64,000 bases of DNA from Clostridiales bacterium (GTDB taxonomy: Bacteria; Bacillota; Clostridia; Oscillospirales; Ruminococcaceae), in contig QAMM01000016.1 in NCBI GenBank assembly GCA_003150405.1, positions 1-64,000 of the forward strand. Reading direction: 5' to 3'. The notes under the pieces are model-generated. The model was not told the DNA's origin. It did no database searches and was given only the letters and a program-made list of their open reading frames with translations. Each line of letters begins with the position of its first letter. Position 1 is the first letter of the stretch. Below are positions 7,531-14,987 of this stretch, piece by piece. The position numbers and the translations under genes were made by a program.

Positions 7531-7678
7531 TGCCGGATTTTTGCCGGGATGTACCGTGAAAATACGGTGCTTTGTTTGTATCTTGCCCAATATCGCGGGG
7601 AAATTATTACCATCAGAACAGACGGCAATTCCCGGCATTTTTGGGGCAAAACATGGAGCCCCGGCGGATATCGCTTTT

Positions 7679-7900
7679 GCTCATTTTTGAGCGAAAGCCC
7701 GGGAATGATTTTACTCGTTTTTGAGTAAAAGTACCGAATAAGCTATTGCCCAATTTTGAGCAACAGGCTTTTCGCCATTTTTGACGGAAAGCTAACGGTC
7801 ATTTTTGACCGAAAGTCCATCAAACCGCTATAAAAAGAAAGAAGCGGCCTGTTTCCAGACCGCAAAGAGGTTATTAGAACCGCCCCGCTCATTTTTGAGC
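7679..7900 (+). repeat. Array of short hairpins with constant T-rich loop and covarying stems
   Basis: Six units share a core of TCATTTTTGA type. Each is flanked by complementary arms that differ between units: GCTC/GAGC (7679-7692), TTTACTC/GAGTAAA (7710-7729), TTGC/GCAA (7746-7763), CG/CG with mismatches (7771-7789), CGGTC/GACCG (7796-7811) and GCTC/GAGC (7887-7900). Four of the six are followed by GAAAG or AAAG. Further degenerate versions lie at about 7531-7550 and 7633-7646. The array ends about 60 bp before the sigma factor gene. The loop is too uniform, and the compensations too consistent, for chance. Function unknown. Confidence 0.7.
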
Positions 7901-7958
7901 GCCCATGAAGCAAAGGCTGTCCTGCTCGTTAATTCCATTATACAGGAGCGGGGAGACA

Positions 7959-8729
7959 ATGACAATAGAAGAACTGGCAATCAGGGCGAAAGCAGGGGAA
8001 CCGGAACAGGCGGCCGCGCTGTTTGAACGGCTTTGCAACCTGTTTCGTATGTTTGCGGGAAGAACAGTGGCAAAATACCCGGAGCGGTGCGCCCGTTCCG
8101 GTGTGACATTTGACGACCTGTTCCAATCCTGCTACTTTGCCATGCTGGAGGCGATGAGAGCATACGACCCGGAAAGCGGCTATCGTTTCACCACTTATTT
8201 GAACTACCATGTAAAAAACGCTTTCCGCCGCCTTTTGGGACTGCGGACGGAGGCGCAGAGGAAAAGCCCCTTGAACAACTGCACCAGTCTTGACGATGAA
8301 ATACCGGGCGCTGACAATGTTATATTAAGCGACAGTATACCGGATGAAAACGCGGGGCTGGACTTTGAGGAAGCGGAACGGCGGGTCTATAATGAAAAGC
8401 TGCACCGAGACCTTGACCGCGCCTTGTCTTTATTGCCGGAACCATGCGAGCGGGTGCTGCGGGGGCGGTATTATCAAGGCAAGACCATGGCCGAGATTGC
8501 CGAAGAATCCGGGATAACGCCGCAGGCTGCCCGGAAACAGGGAGTAAAAGCCATGCGACTGATGCGGAGCGGGGAACGGCTGCGCATCCTGAAAGAGTAC
8601 CGCACGGGCATTATAAGCCGGTACGCATATAGCAGCGGGCTTTCGAGCTTCCGGCATTCGGGCGCAAGCTCGGTTGAATGGACGGTCGAAAAGCTGTCCG
8701 CACTCTGCCCGGAGAACCCAACCCCTTGA
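7959..8729 (+). CDS. Sigma-70-like RNA polymerase sigma factor of integrative element
   Basis: 256 residues from ATG 7959, preceded by AGGAGCGGGGAGACA. The N-terminal region 2 is seen in VTFDDLFQSCYFAMLEAMRA, YDPESGYRFTTYLNYHVKNA (core-binding and -10 recognition). The C-terminal region 4 HTH is LPEPCERVLRGRYYQGKTMA, EIAEESGITPQAARKQGVKA. Similar sigma-like proteins are standard cargo of Clostridia conjugative elements and are thought to drive element genes. A long C-terminal tail (about residues 215-256) has no domain. Confidence 0.85.
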   Translation: MTIEELAIRAKAGEPEQAAALFERLCNLFRMFAGRTVAKYPERCARSGVTFDDLFQSCYFAMLEAMRAYDPESGYRFTTYLNYHVKNAFRRLLGLRTEAQRKSPLNNCTSLDDEIPGADNVILSDSIPDENAGLDFEEAERRVYNEKLHRDLDRALSLLPEPCERVLRGRYYQGKTMAEIAEESGITPQAARKQGVKAMRLMRSGERLRILKEYRTGIISRYAYSSGLSSFRHSGASSVEWTVEKLSALCPENPTP

Positions 8730-8951
8730 AACATGGCGGCTGAGGCCGGTTTTTCCGCCTGTAAAAGCGCAACAAAACGCAACAATTTAGGGAGGTATCG
8801 CGTTTCACGACACCCTTTTTCACCGCGGATTACTGTTCCTATACGTTCACTAGTTTACCAATAGCGCCGTAAAGCCCCTACCTTTAGGTATGGGGACATA
8901 AGGCGCTTCCTTTTCCAAAAACTTTTGTGGTATAATATCTTTGGTGATTTT

Positions 8952-10064
8952 ATGGAGTATTCCTACAAGTTTCGGATATATCCGAACGCAAAGCAGGAAA
9001 ATTTAATACAGCGTACATTTGGCTGCTGCCGGTTTGTATTCAACCATTTCCTCGCTGAGAAGGCGGAACAATACAAACAGGCAGGACGCGCACCGACACG
9101 CTTTCAGCAAGACAAAGAATTGACTGCGCTGAAAAAGTCTCTGGAATGGCTGCGGGAAGTAGACGCCACAGCTCTCCAGGCGTCTTTGCAAAACCTGGAC
9201 ACCGCCTACCAGAATTTTTTTCGCCGAGTGAAGCAGGGCGAAAAGCCCGGCTATCCCAGATTCAAAAGCAAGCACGACCATCGGCAGAGCTACAAGAGCA
9301 AATGCGTAGGGACAAATATCAAGGTATTAGATAAAGCTGTACAGCTCCCGAAACTTGGTCTTGTAAAGTGTCGTGTTTCCCAAAAGGTTAAAGGCCGTAT
9401 CCTGTCGGCAACGATCAGCCAAAACCCCAGTGGGAAATACTTTGTCGCCCTGTGCTGTACCGATGTGGAGATAGAGCAGTTGCTTTCTACCGGGGCGGCA
9501 GTTGGTCTTGACATGGGCTTGAAGTCGTTTGCTACTGCCTCGAACGGCATGGAATACCCCAACCACAAGTATCTCGCAAAATCCCAGAAGAAGCTGGCCC
9601 GTCTCCAGCGGCAGCTCTCCCGAAAAACAAAGGGGAGCAAGCGCAGGGAAAAAGCACGGCTTCAGGTGGCAAGACTCCATGAACACATTTCCAACCAGCG
9701 GCAGGACATGCTGCACAAGCTGTCCACTCAGCTCATCCGGCAGAACGATGTCATTTGTATAGAGGATTTGACCACGAAGAACATGGCCAAGAATCATAGG
9801 CTGGCGAAATCCATTGCAGACGTTTCATGGGGCGAGTTCCGGCGGCAGCTTACCTACAAGGCAAAGTGGCAGCACAAAGCGCTGGTAGTAGTAGATCGTT
9901 TCTATCCGTCCAGCCAGCTCTGTTCCGTCTGCGGTGCTCAGTGGCCAGGAACGAAAGACCTTGCTGTAAGAGAGTGGGTCTGCCCAGAGTGCGGTGAACA
10001 CCACGACAGAGACATAAACGCCGCGAAGAATATTTTGAACGAAGGGCTGCGCCTGTTGGCGTAG
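8952..10064 (+). CDS. tnpB: TnpB RNA-guided endonuclease (IS605 OrfB family)
   Basis: 370 residues from ATG 8952 ([20 protein letters not shown]). RuvC-like catalytic acids: Asp in VGLDMGLKS, Glu in ICIEDLTTK and Asp in [10 protein letters not shown]. The zinc finger is CSVCG...CPECG. The [11 protein letters not shown] and [18 protein letters not shown] segments are typical. It is distinct from the 3553-4779 protein and closer in N-terminal sequence to the partial copy at 1-499. All catalytic residues are kept. Confidence 0.94.
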   Translation: MEYSYKFRIYPNAKQENLIQRTFGCCRFVFNHFLAEKAEQYKQAGRAPTRFQQDKELTALKKSLEWLREVDATALQASLQNLDTAYQNFFRRVKQGEKPGYPRFKSKHDHRQSYKSKCVGTNIKVLDKAVQLPKLGLVKCRVSQKVKGRILSATISQNPSGKYFVALCCTDVEIEQLLSTGAAVGLDMGLKSFATASNGMEYPNHKYLAKSQKKLARLQRQLSRKTKGSKRREKARLQVARLHEHISNQRQDMLHKLSTQLIRQNDVICIEDLTTKNMAKNHRLAKSIADVSWGEFRRQLTYKAKWQHKALVVVDRFYPSSQLCSVCGAQWPGTKDLAVREWVCPECGEHHDRDINAAKNILNEGLRLLA

Positions 10065-10187
10065 CATCCATACGGTAGGGCGGGACACGCCCGAACCTAT
10101 ACGCTCGGGGAGACTATGTAAGACCCGCTTGCGGGCAACGGTCAGCGAACCGAGAATCCCACGGCTTTAGCCGGGGGGAGTGTCAAA
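10065..10187 (+). ncRNA. Probable omega RNA (TnpB guide RNA) region
   Basis: Starts at the tnpB stop and continues to the element's right end. It is GC-rich and foldable: CCCGAACC...CTCGGGG, CCCGCTTGCGGG (10132-10143), then the terminal CCCACGGC/GCCGGGGG hairpin. In characterised IS200/IS605 elements the scaffold of the TnpB guide RNA ends at the right end and the guide is the flanking DNA, here beginning about 10188. Assigned by position and fold only. Confidence 0.5.
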
Positions 10188-10244
10188 AGAGAGTTGTCAA
10201 GAGAGTTTACAAGCTGGTTGACAAACGGCTGCCGAGGCAGTCAT

Positions 10245-10286
10245 AAAAAGCCGCTCACCTGTAAATCAGGCGGGCGGCTTGCGTTT
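10245..10286. terminator. Bidirectional terminator-like hairpin
   Basis: AAGCCGC and GCGGCTT arms with an inner CACCTG/CAGG pairing, flanked by A's on the left and GCGTTTTG on the right. It sits between the TnpB element and the convergent gene at 10311. Confidence 0.6.
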
Positions 10287-10310
10287 TGTATGGTAAGATT
10301 TTGGAAAGGC

Positions 10311-10592
10311 TCAGGCAATGCGGCTTTCAAGTGCTTCGAGGCGGGCGCGCAGTTCGTCAACCTGTTTTTGCAGTGCTTCAGTCTGCCGTTCCATTTCCCA
10401 TTGTTTTTCATGGGTGAGCTTGTACCCATCAAACAGGGCTTCGATTTTGTTTGTTACATCGTGTTCGATTTTAAGTTCCAGCTTGCGGAACTGGTCGTCA
10501 ACCTGATTAAACCTTTGGTTTATCCGCTCTTCCTGCTGCTCAAATAAAGCGGCAATCTGTTGTAACAGTTCGTTGTTTTCCACTGCAATCAC
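10311..10592 (-). CDS. Small coiled-coil protein
   Basis: 93 residues from GTG 10592 (a GTG at 10583 fits the AAGGAT site better and would give 90). Nearly the whole sequence is heptad-like and charged: ELLQQIAALFEQQEERINQR, DDQFRKLELKIEHDV, TEALQKQVDELRARLEALES. This predicts a long coiled coil. Such proteins recur in Clostridia integrative elements; function unknown. Confidence 0.65.
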   Translation of the reverse strand: MIAVENNELLQQIAALFEQQEERINQRFNQVDDQFRKLELKIEHDVTNKIEALFDGYKLTHEKQWEMERQTEALQKQVDELRARLEALESRIA

Positions 10593-10863
10593 ATCCTTGC
10601 AATTAGTCTATCACGAGCGGGAACAGCTTGTCAATGAGAAATACAGGACGCTTTTGCCGCCTGCATGCGTGGCACAGCCCGGACAAGCGCGGCGAAGGCG
10701 TGTATTGTGCTTTGGTGGGATAATTTCCCTATCAAAAGCAAAGTGGCCTTCTCCGGCCTTCCTCACGGGCTGACGGTGCCTTCCCGAATCTATGGGAAAG
10801 TGTGAACAAAAAAAGGCGGGAAGCCGGTAAGACATCCCACCTGTTGTTTTATCTGTTTTGGGT

Positions 10864-11256
10864 TTATTCTGCCATTATATCAAAGTGGCGGCGGTAGCGT
10901 TTGGGAATATTGATGCCAACGTACAGACCAAGCGCCTGAAGCGCTGCTGAGATTTCACGGAAGCCGTCTTTGTAAAACTCCGCAATCCGCCTTACTTTGT
11001 CGGGAATGCCTTTGTAATCAGAGGGGCAGACAAATGTCCAGTCTGCGGCTTCATCATCGACCACAACCCGGAAATACCGGTCAATATCAGTACTTTTATA
11101 TCCGGCTTTTGCCAATAAAATATGATGTTCAACCGCTTCATCAATCTGGCTTACAATGATGGTTTCTCCGTCAAACGATACCAGAATCAAGAGAGGTTCC
11201 CGCTCGGCAACCGCCTTGTTTACCGACTGTTCATCGGGGTATTTGATGATTTTCAT
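10864..11256 (-). CDS. Hypothetical protein coupled to zeta-type kinase
   Basis: 130 residues from ATG 11256 (AGGAGGGCAAAGA upstream); the start overlaps the stop of the zeta-like gene by 4 bp (ATGA), so the two are translationally coupled. Sequence begins MKIIKYPDEQSVNKAVAERE and is rich in acidic residues. No recognised fold. As last gene of the RHH-Fic-Fic-zeta operon it could be an antitoxin or accessory subunit for the kinase; this is inference from position. Confidence 0.65.
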   Translation of the reverse strand: MKIIKYPDEQSVNKAVAEREPLLILVSFDGETIIVSQIDEAVEHHILLAKAGYKSTDIDRYFRVVVDDEAADWTFVCPSDYKGIPDKVRRIAEFYKDGFREISAALQALGLYVGINIPKRYRRHFDIMAE

Positions 11257-11828
11257 TCTTTGCCCTCCTGCCATCCGACAACTGTTTTTAATTCTGTCAA
11301 CCATGCAGGCCGGTACCCGTTGGTATAACGGAAGATTCCGTTTACCAGCTCTGCCACCTTTACAAAGCCGTTTTCGTTGTCGTAAAAGGTAATTTCATCA
11401 CAGTAGGAGACAACCCGTTTAAACGCTTCAAAGCGGCCTTTGTAACGCCGCAAAACATCCTCAGTAGGGATATTGTGCCCGCCTTTCCGCACACGGTTTG
11501 CAATGCGGATAATGCTTTCTTCCATGCTGCTGATACCGACATAGAACAGGGAAATCGAATATCCCTGCTTCTTTGCCTGCTTCATGGTCTGTTCAATCCG
11601 CCTGCCTGCAAGGGTGGTTTCCTGCGTGAATGAAATATCCCGCTTTAAGCATTCGTTTATTTCCTTGATGGCCTGTTTCCCGGCACTTATGGGGTCGTTG
11701 TGGTGCTCTCTGGCAATCATGTCCGCATCAATGACATGGCCTAACAGGATGCCCTGCCCTTCCAGCACACCCCGCAGGCTGGACTTGCCCACGCCGTTAA
11801 TCCCGGCAATTACTGTATAGCGTTTCAT
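11253..11828 (-). CDS. Zeta-toxin-family P-loop kinase
   Basis: 191 residues. The N-terminus has a Walker A motif (AGINGVGKSSLRG), and DADMIAREH and QETTLAGRR fit the zeta toxin/AAA_33 kinase pattern of a substrate Asp and following Arg residues. Zeta toxins phosphorylate UDP-N-acetylglucosamine, but many relatives are uncharacterised. There is no epsilon-type antitoxin gene; the neighbours are a Fic gene 13 bp upstream and a coupled hypothetical gene. Confidence 0.8.
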   Translation of the reverse strand: MKRYTVIAGINGVGKSSLRGVLEGQGILLGHVIDADMIAREHHNDPISAGKQAIKEINECLKRDISFTQETTLAGRRIEQTMKQAKKQGYSISLFYVGISSMEESIIRIANRVRKGGHNIPTEDVLRRYKGRFEAFKRVVSYCDEITFYDNENGFVKVAELVNGIFRYTNGYRPAWLTELKTVVGWQEGKE

Positions 11829-11841
11829 TGCGTTTGCCCCT

Positions 11842-12507
11842 TTACATGCTCATTCCCTGAATTGCGTTATCATATAAGAAATCCTTTAAACTTACGCCGT
11901 TTCCTGTATTGTAGTAATCTAAAAGCAGGGTATTGAACCGCTCCATGTGTTTATCGGTAATGGTGAGAATGCCCGCGCCGCCGGAAAGTAAAATTTTGTT
12001 TGCAAGGGTCATGCTGGTACGCTTGTTGCCGTCCCAAAAAAATTGGCCTCGCGTCCCCCATGCAAATGCGTTTAAAGCCTTTTCGGTTGTGGTGGTACCA
12101 CTACTCAGGATAGCGGATAACTCCCGCTCTACGTCCTCCCAGACGGGCACGGGGGGCACATAATCAGTCCCGGAGATTCCAACCGTCCCGGTGCGGAGCT
12201 TTCCCCATTCAAGTGCTTCGTTCCTTGCAATGTATTCGTGCAGCTTGCAAAAATATTCAAGGGTTACAGGTTCGTTGATGGTACGCATTAAATAACGCCA
12301 TGCATCACGCATGTTTAAAATGGCCTGTATATCGTCGAGCTGGACGCCGGGGACGTTTACGCCATTTAATATGGTCTGTGTCTGTGGAAAGGTAACGGCT
12401 CGGTTTTCCATTTTCATCCCACAGTAAACGTTTTCGTCCCACTTCTTTTTTGCAAGGAATAGGCTTTGCTCGGCTGTAAGGTGGTACTTATCCGGATATT
12501 GATTCAT
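11842..12507 (-). CDS. Fic-fold protein with altered catalytic motif
   Basis: 221 residues. The Fic core is recognisable at about residues 145-165: FAWGTRGQFFWDGNKRTS. In canonical Fic enzymes the motif is H-P-F-x-D/E-G-N-x-R. Here the catalytic His position is Gln (GQFFWDGNKR) while the anion-binding GN-R part is retained. The protein may therefore lack AMP-transferase activity or use another chemistry. It is followed 13 bp later by the zeta-like gene and preceded by a canonical Fic gene. Confidence 0.8.
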   Translation of the reverse strand: MNQYPDKYHLTAEQSLFLAKKKWDENVYCGMKMENRAVTFPQTQTILNGVNVPGVQLDDIQAILNMRDAWRYLMRTINEPVTLEYFCKLHEYIARNEALEWGKLRTGTVGISGTDYVPPVPVWEDVERELSAILSSGTTTTEKALNAFAWGTRGQFFWDGNKRTSMTLANKILLSGGAGILTITDKHMERFNTLLLDYYNTGNGVSLKDFLYDNAIQGMSM

Positions 12508-12562
12508 TTTTTGCCTCTTTCCCTCCCGCTTGTTCTAACATTCCCCACGGCGAAAGCGGGTA

Positions 12563-13306
12563 TTACGCCATGTTTGACAAAAGGTCAATATATCTTTGCA
12601 GTTCTTCGGTTTCATACCTTGAAATCAGCTCAACCATTTGAGCGGAAGAATGCCGGTCGCTATAGTATTCATCAAAACAGCTATAATACAATGCCCTGTC
12701 TGCAAATTTAACATTGACGGGCAACAATCCCGATTTCATCAATTCAAGGTTCAGGACCAGCCGTCCGGTTCGTCCGTTCCCATCAATAAATGGGTGGATA
12801 CCTTCAAAGCGCAAATGAAATTCCGCTACAGCTTCGATGATGTGCTTTTCACGTTTCATTGTTTCATAGTCTGCGATTAATTGTTCCATCTGTACCGGGA
12901 CAAGATACGGCTGCGGCGGTGTATGGTTTGCACCGAGAATACGGACAGCAACACTGCGGTATACCCCTTTATTCATTGCATCGTCCATCAGCACAAGAGA
13001 GTGAATGTCTTTGATGACCCGCTCTGTAAGGGGGCTGTGCGCGTCTGCAAGGGTCACTATATACTCGAAAGCATCTTTATGCCCGATTGCTTCCAAGTGC
13101 TCCTTGACAGGCTTTTGCGCGATTGTAACGCCTTCCTGCAAAATAAGCGCCGTTTCTCTTAATGTGAGCGTATTCCCTTCGATTGCGTTTGAATTATATG
13201 TGTTCTCAATCATAAATTCTTCACGCAGTCTTTTCAATTCTGTGTCGTTGAGCGGGCGTAAACCGGAAAGCTTGCCTTTTAATTGGTCTATCGTTGAAAA
13301 GTTCAT
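12563..13306 (-). CDS. Fic family protein (canonical HPFxDGNGR motif, N-terminal inhibitory helix)
   Basis: 247 residues. Fic proteins transfer AMP or other nucleotide moieties to target hydroxyls. The active loop is complete (GIHPFIDGNGRTGR, about residues 182-195). Near the N-terminus NTYNSNAIEGNTL carries the (S/T)xxxE(G/N) inhibitory motif, so it belongs to the class with intramolecular inhibition. The start overlaps the RHH gene stop by 4 bp. It is the first enzyme of a five-gene operon. Confidence 0.9.
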   Translation of the reverse strand: MNFSTIDQLKGKLSGLRPLNDTELKRLREEFMIENTYNSNAIEGNTLTLRETALILQEGVTIAQKPVKEHLEAIGHKDAFEYIVTLADAHSPLTERVIKDIHSLVLMDDAMNKGVYRSVAVRILGANHTPPQPYLVPVQMEQLIADYETMKREKHIIEAVAEFHLRFEGIHPFIDGNGRTGRLVLNLELMKSGLLPVNVKFADRALYYSCFDEYYSDRHSSAQMVELISRYETEELQRYIDLLSNMA

Positions 13307-13521
13307 GCCTTGTCCTCCGTGTTGTCCCGCTCCATCGTTTCATCTTTACCGATGCACTCATAAACGTATTTTTTTAGGACTGTATTTGAAGTTTTGCCCT
13401 GCCTTTTAGCATATTCCTTAAAAGCTTCCGCCTCTTCTCTTCTTACTTTACAGCCTAATGTTGCCATGTTCTTCAAATTATATTTATTAGATGCCCTCTT
13501 TTGCGCTTCTGTTGGTGCCAA
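13303..13521 (-). CDS. Ribbon-helix-helix (Arc/CopG-like) regulator, probable antitoxin/autorepressor
   Basis: 72 residues, MAPTEAQKRASNKYNLKNMA followed by TLGCKVRREEAEAFKEYAKR and a second helix. The ATLGCKVRREE strand and two helices fit an RHH fold. First gene of the Fic/zeta operon, with ATGA overlap to the Fic gene. The promoter upstream overlaps GGTTAACC-type sites, suggesting autoregulation as in type II toxin-antitoxin loci. Confidence 0.7.
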   Translation of the reverse strand: MAPTEAQKRASNKYNLKNMATLGCKVRREEAEAFKEYAKRQGKTSNTVLKKYVYECIGKDETMERDNTEDKA

Positions 13522-13560
13522 GTGATTCCCTCCTATTTAAAATTTAGATTCTACTACTCC

Positions 13561-13662
13561 AACCATATTATAACACGTCTAAAGAAAGTTAACCATATAC
13601 AAAGTATCCAATTATCTATGGTTAACCTTGTTAACCCTGCCCATTGATATATGGTTAACCAT
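13561..13662. promoter_or_regulatory. Divergent control region with GTTAACC operator repeats
   Basis: Five copies of a GTTAACCAT-type site lie at about 13561, 13588, 13618, 13629 and 13651; the last is the palindrome ATGGTTAACCAT. On the minus strand TGGTTA (13590-13595) and TATAAT (13567-13572) are 17 bp apart, a promoter for the RHH-Fic operon whose -35 lies inside a site. Rightward, TATTATATGAT (13666-13676) may serve the small gene at 13707. Confidence 0.6.
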
Positions 13663-13706
13663 ATGGTATTATATGATTGTAGCAAGGGGGCGGAAAGGAG
13701 CCGCCA

Positions 13707-13802
13707 ATGAAGTTTAAAGAGTTTATCGAGCTGACTGACCAACAGAAGCAAGAATACTTTGAACAGTACAAAAAAGAGTGGCTAACTACTCGCAATAGCT
13801 AG
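13707..13802 (+). CDS. 31-residue peptide
   Basis: MKFKEFIELTDQQKQEYFEQ and 11 more residues. It is preceded by GGAAAGGAGCCGCCA, a strong ribosome binding site. Amphipathic, charged, no signal sequence. Located directly downstream of the GTTAACC control region and divergent from the RHH-Fic operon. Too short for family assignment; the start site quality is the main support. Confidence 0.45.
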   Translation: MKFKEFIELTDQQKQEYFEQYKKEWLTTRNS

Positions 13803-13891
13803 CCACCAAAGCCAAGAGGAAACCAGCTAGTAATTAGCCCTCTTGCTACTTCTATTATATCGAATTTCATTGATATGTAAAGGAGTTTTTT

Positions 13892-13990
13892 ATGACCGAA
13901 ATTGAAAAGATGAAGGAATACATACAGAAGTATTTTTATTGGCAACAAATTACAAAAGCTGGCTTGAAGCTGTTTATAAAAAACTCTTGA
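13892..13990 (+). CDS. 32-residue peptide overlapping a repeated unit
   Basis: MTEIEKMKEYIQKYFYWQQI and 12 more residues, behind AAAGGAGTTTTTT. Its second half lies in a DNA segment (13931-13993) that recurs at 14369-14431 and in weaker form at 14771-14825. In those other units the conserved frame encodes NYKxWLExVY, which in this unit lies one frame away. The peptide may thus be a shifted remnant. Confidence 0.35.
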   Translation: MTEIEKMKEYIQKYFYWQQITKAGLKLFIKNS

Positions 13991-14015
13991 CTTTATGGAT
14001 ATCCGATAATATAAT
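13987..14015 (+). promoter_or_regulatory. Promoter for first RHH gene
   Basis: TTGACT (13987-13992), 17 bp, TATAAT (14010-14015). The same TTGACT-17-TATAAT arrangement follows the second copy of the repeated unit at 14424-14452. Confidence 0.75.
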
Positions 14016-14046
14016 ATGGGTATCCAATAAATGAAGGAGGCGAAAC

Positions 14047-14235
14047 ATGTCACCGAGGACAGGCAGGCCCCCGACAGAGAACCCCAAAGACCGGGGCTAT
14101 AGGTTGCGGGTATCTGACGAGGATTTGCAAAGGCTTGATTATTGTGCCGAGGTTTTAGGGCTTACCAAAGCCGAGATAATCAGGCAAGGAATTGAATTGA
14201 TGTATGAAAAAGCCCGGAAAGTAGCACAAAAATGA
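14047..14235 (+). CDS. RHH (CopG/Arc-like) regulator, MSPRTGRP family
   Basis: 62 residues. MSPRTGRPPTENPKDRGYRL, then RVSDEDLQRLDYCAEVLGLT and KAEIIRQGIEL: a basic tail, one beta strand and two helices, the RHH plan. Ribosome binding site AAGGAGGCGAAAC. Paralogue of 14482-14655, which shares the MSPRTGRP start. Both are driven by near-identical promoters within repeated DNA. Confidence 0.8.
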   Translation: MSPRTGRPPTENPKDRGYRLRVSDEDLQRLDYCAEVLGLTKAEIIRQGIELMYEKARKVAQK

Positions 14236-14237
14236 AA

Positions 14238-14276
14238 GAGTAGCCGGGGAAACTTTGACGAGCAACCCGGCTACTC
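14238..14276. other. 11-bp perfect inverted repeat
   Basis: GAGTAGCCGGG and CCCGGCTACTC separated by 17 bases, immediately after the RHH gene. It lacks a T run on either side, so it may be a weak terminator or a binding site. A second, imperfect inverted repeat (GCACACAAAGGC/GGCCTTCTGCAAGTGTGC, 14289-14350) follows. Confidence 0.5.
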
Positions 14277-14368
14277 CAAAACACAAGGGCACACAAAGGC
14301 ACCATGTGATAATATATTATATCGCATTTGGTGGCCTTCTGCAAGTGTGCTTACATATGGACAGGAGG

Positions 14369-14444
14369 CATTTTTATTAAAACAAACTACAAAAACTGGC
14401 TTGAAGCTGTTTATAAAAAACTCTTGACTTTTAAGCGTGCATAA
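14369..14444 (+). repeat. Second copy of repeated minigene unit
   Basis: CATTTTTATT...AACTACAAAAACTGGCTTGA...CTCTTGACTT matches 13931-13993 and, less closely, 14771-14825. An AGGAGG lies just upstream, but the conserved frame (NYKNWLEAVYKKL) has only an ATT at start position (14376). Possibly a decayed copy of the gene at 14781. Confidence 0.55.
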
Positions 14445-14452
14445 AGTATAAT
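14424..14452 (+). promoter_or_regulatory. Promoter for second RHH gene
   Basis: TTGACT (14424-14429), 17-bp spacer, TATAAT (14447-14452), 30 bp upstream of the next start. Confidence 0.75.
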
Positions 14453-14481
14453 TTGTGTGTGCTCAAAAGTGAGGTGATGAA

Positions 14482-14655
14482 ATGAGCCCAAGAACAGGAC
14501 GGCCAAAGAAAGATAACCCTATAAACATTCGTACAAGTGTTAGATTGGACGCTGAGACAGACAAACAATTAAATGAATATTGTGATAAACACGGCATAAC
14601 AAAAGGCGAAGCAATCAGAAAAGGGGTATATCTTCTTTTAGGCAAAAAAAAGTGA
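14482..14655 (+). CDS. RHH (CopG/Arc-like) regulator, MSPRTGRP family
   Basis: 57 residues: MSPRTGRPKKDNPINIRTSV, RLDAETDKQLNEYCDKHGIT, KGEAIRKGVYLLLGKKK. The site is GAGGTGATGAA. The strand plus helix-turn-helix pattern is clear, and the first eight residues are identical to the 14047 protein. Likely a small DNA-binding regulator of the island's right end. Confidence 0.75.
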   Translation: MSPRTGRPKKDNPINIRTSVRLDAETDKQLNEYCDKHGITKGEAIRKGVYLLLGKKK

Positions 14656-14780
14656 GCTTGTTGCCCCCACCACAGGCACAAACAAACTCACAGCCGACAG
14701 AGTTTCCCCTATCTGAAATTTATTATACATCAGATTGGGAACTCCGTCAAACTAACAATTTGAAAGGAGCTTTTTTATTT

Positions 14781-14987
14781 GTGATAAGTTATAAACAATG
14801 GCTTGAATCTGTTTATACCACGCTTGACCGATGGCCTGTAAATGTGCTTGACGGGTGGGAAAACAAGTTTGCGGCCATTGATTTCCGCGGAATGTACCGC
14901 GCCGGGTTTTCTGCATTGGAAGCTGCGGAGCTGGCAAAGTCTATCACCACATTTTTACAACCAATAATCAATAGGGGGAAATCTTAA
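14781..14987 (+). CDS. Small conserved island protein coupled to end gene
   Basis: 68 residues from GTG 14781 (VISYKQWLESVYTTLDRWPV...). An AAAGGAG site lies about 11 bases upstream. The stop forms TAATG with the next start, indicating translational coupling. The start region is the third copy of the repeated unit seen at 13931 and 14369. Its homologue in the neighbouring element (619-651) was destroyed by an IS insertion. Function unknown. Confidence 0.6.
   Translation: MISYKQWLESVYTTLDRWPVNVLDGWENKFAAIDFRGMYRAGFSALEAAELAKSITTFLQPIINRGKS

Larger units (their letters stand above)
8866..10187 (+). mobile_element. IS200/IS605-type TnpB-only element
   Basis: Contains tnpB (8952-10064), a left hairpin CCCCTACC/GGTATGGGG (8874-8894) and a right subterminal hairpin CCCACGGC/GCCGGGGG (10158-10177). 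No tnpA. The ends are estimated from the hairpins. It lies between the sigma factor gene and a minus-strand gene, in non-coding DNA. Confidence 0.7.

Noticed and set aside
7239..7649. Minus-strand 136-codon gene
   Set aside because: No ribosome binding site, no known domain, and it overlaps hairpin repeats; composition looks non-coding.
7679..7900. CRISPR array
   Set aside because: The repeated cores are about 10 bp with irregular spacing, the stems vary, and there are no spacer-length unique segments or cas genes.
10593..10863. Transfer origin (oriT) beside a lost relaxase
   Set aside because: The region has a few GC-rich inverted bits but no recognisable nick site or relaxase gene nearby; insufficient support.
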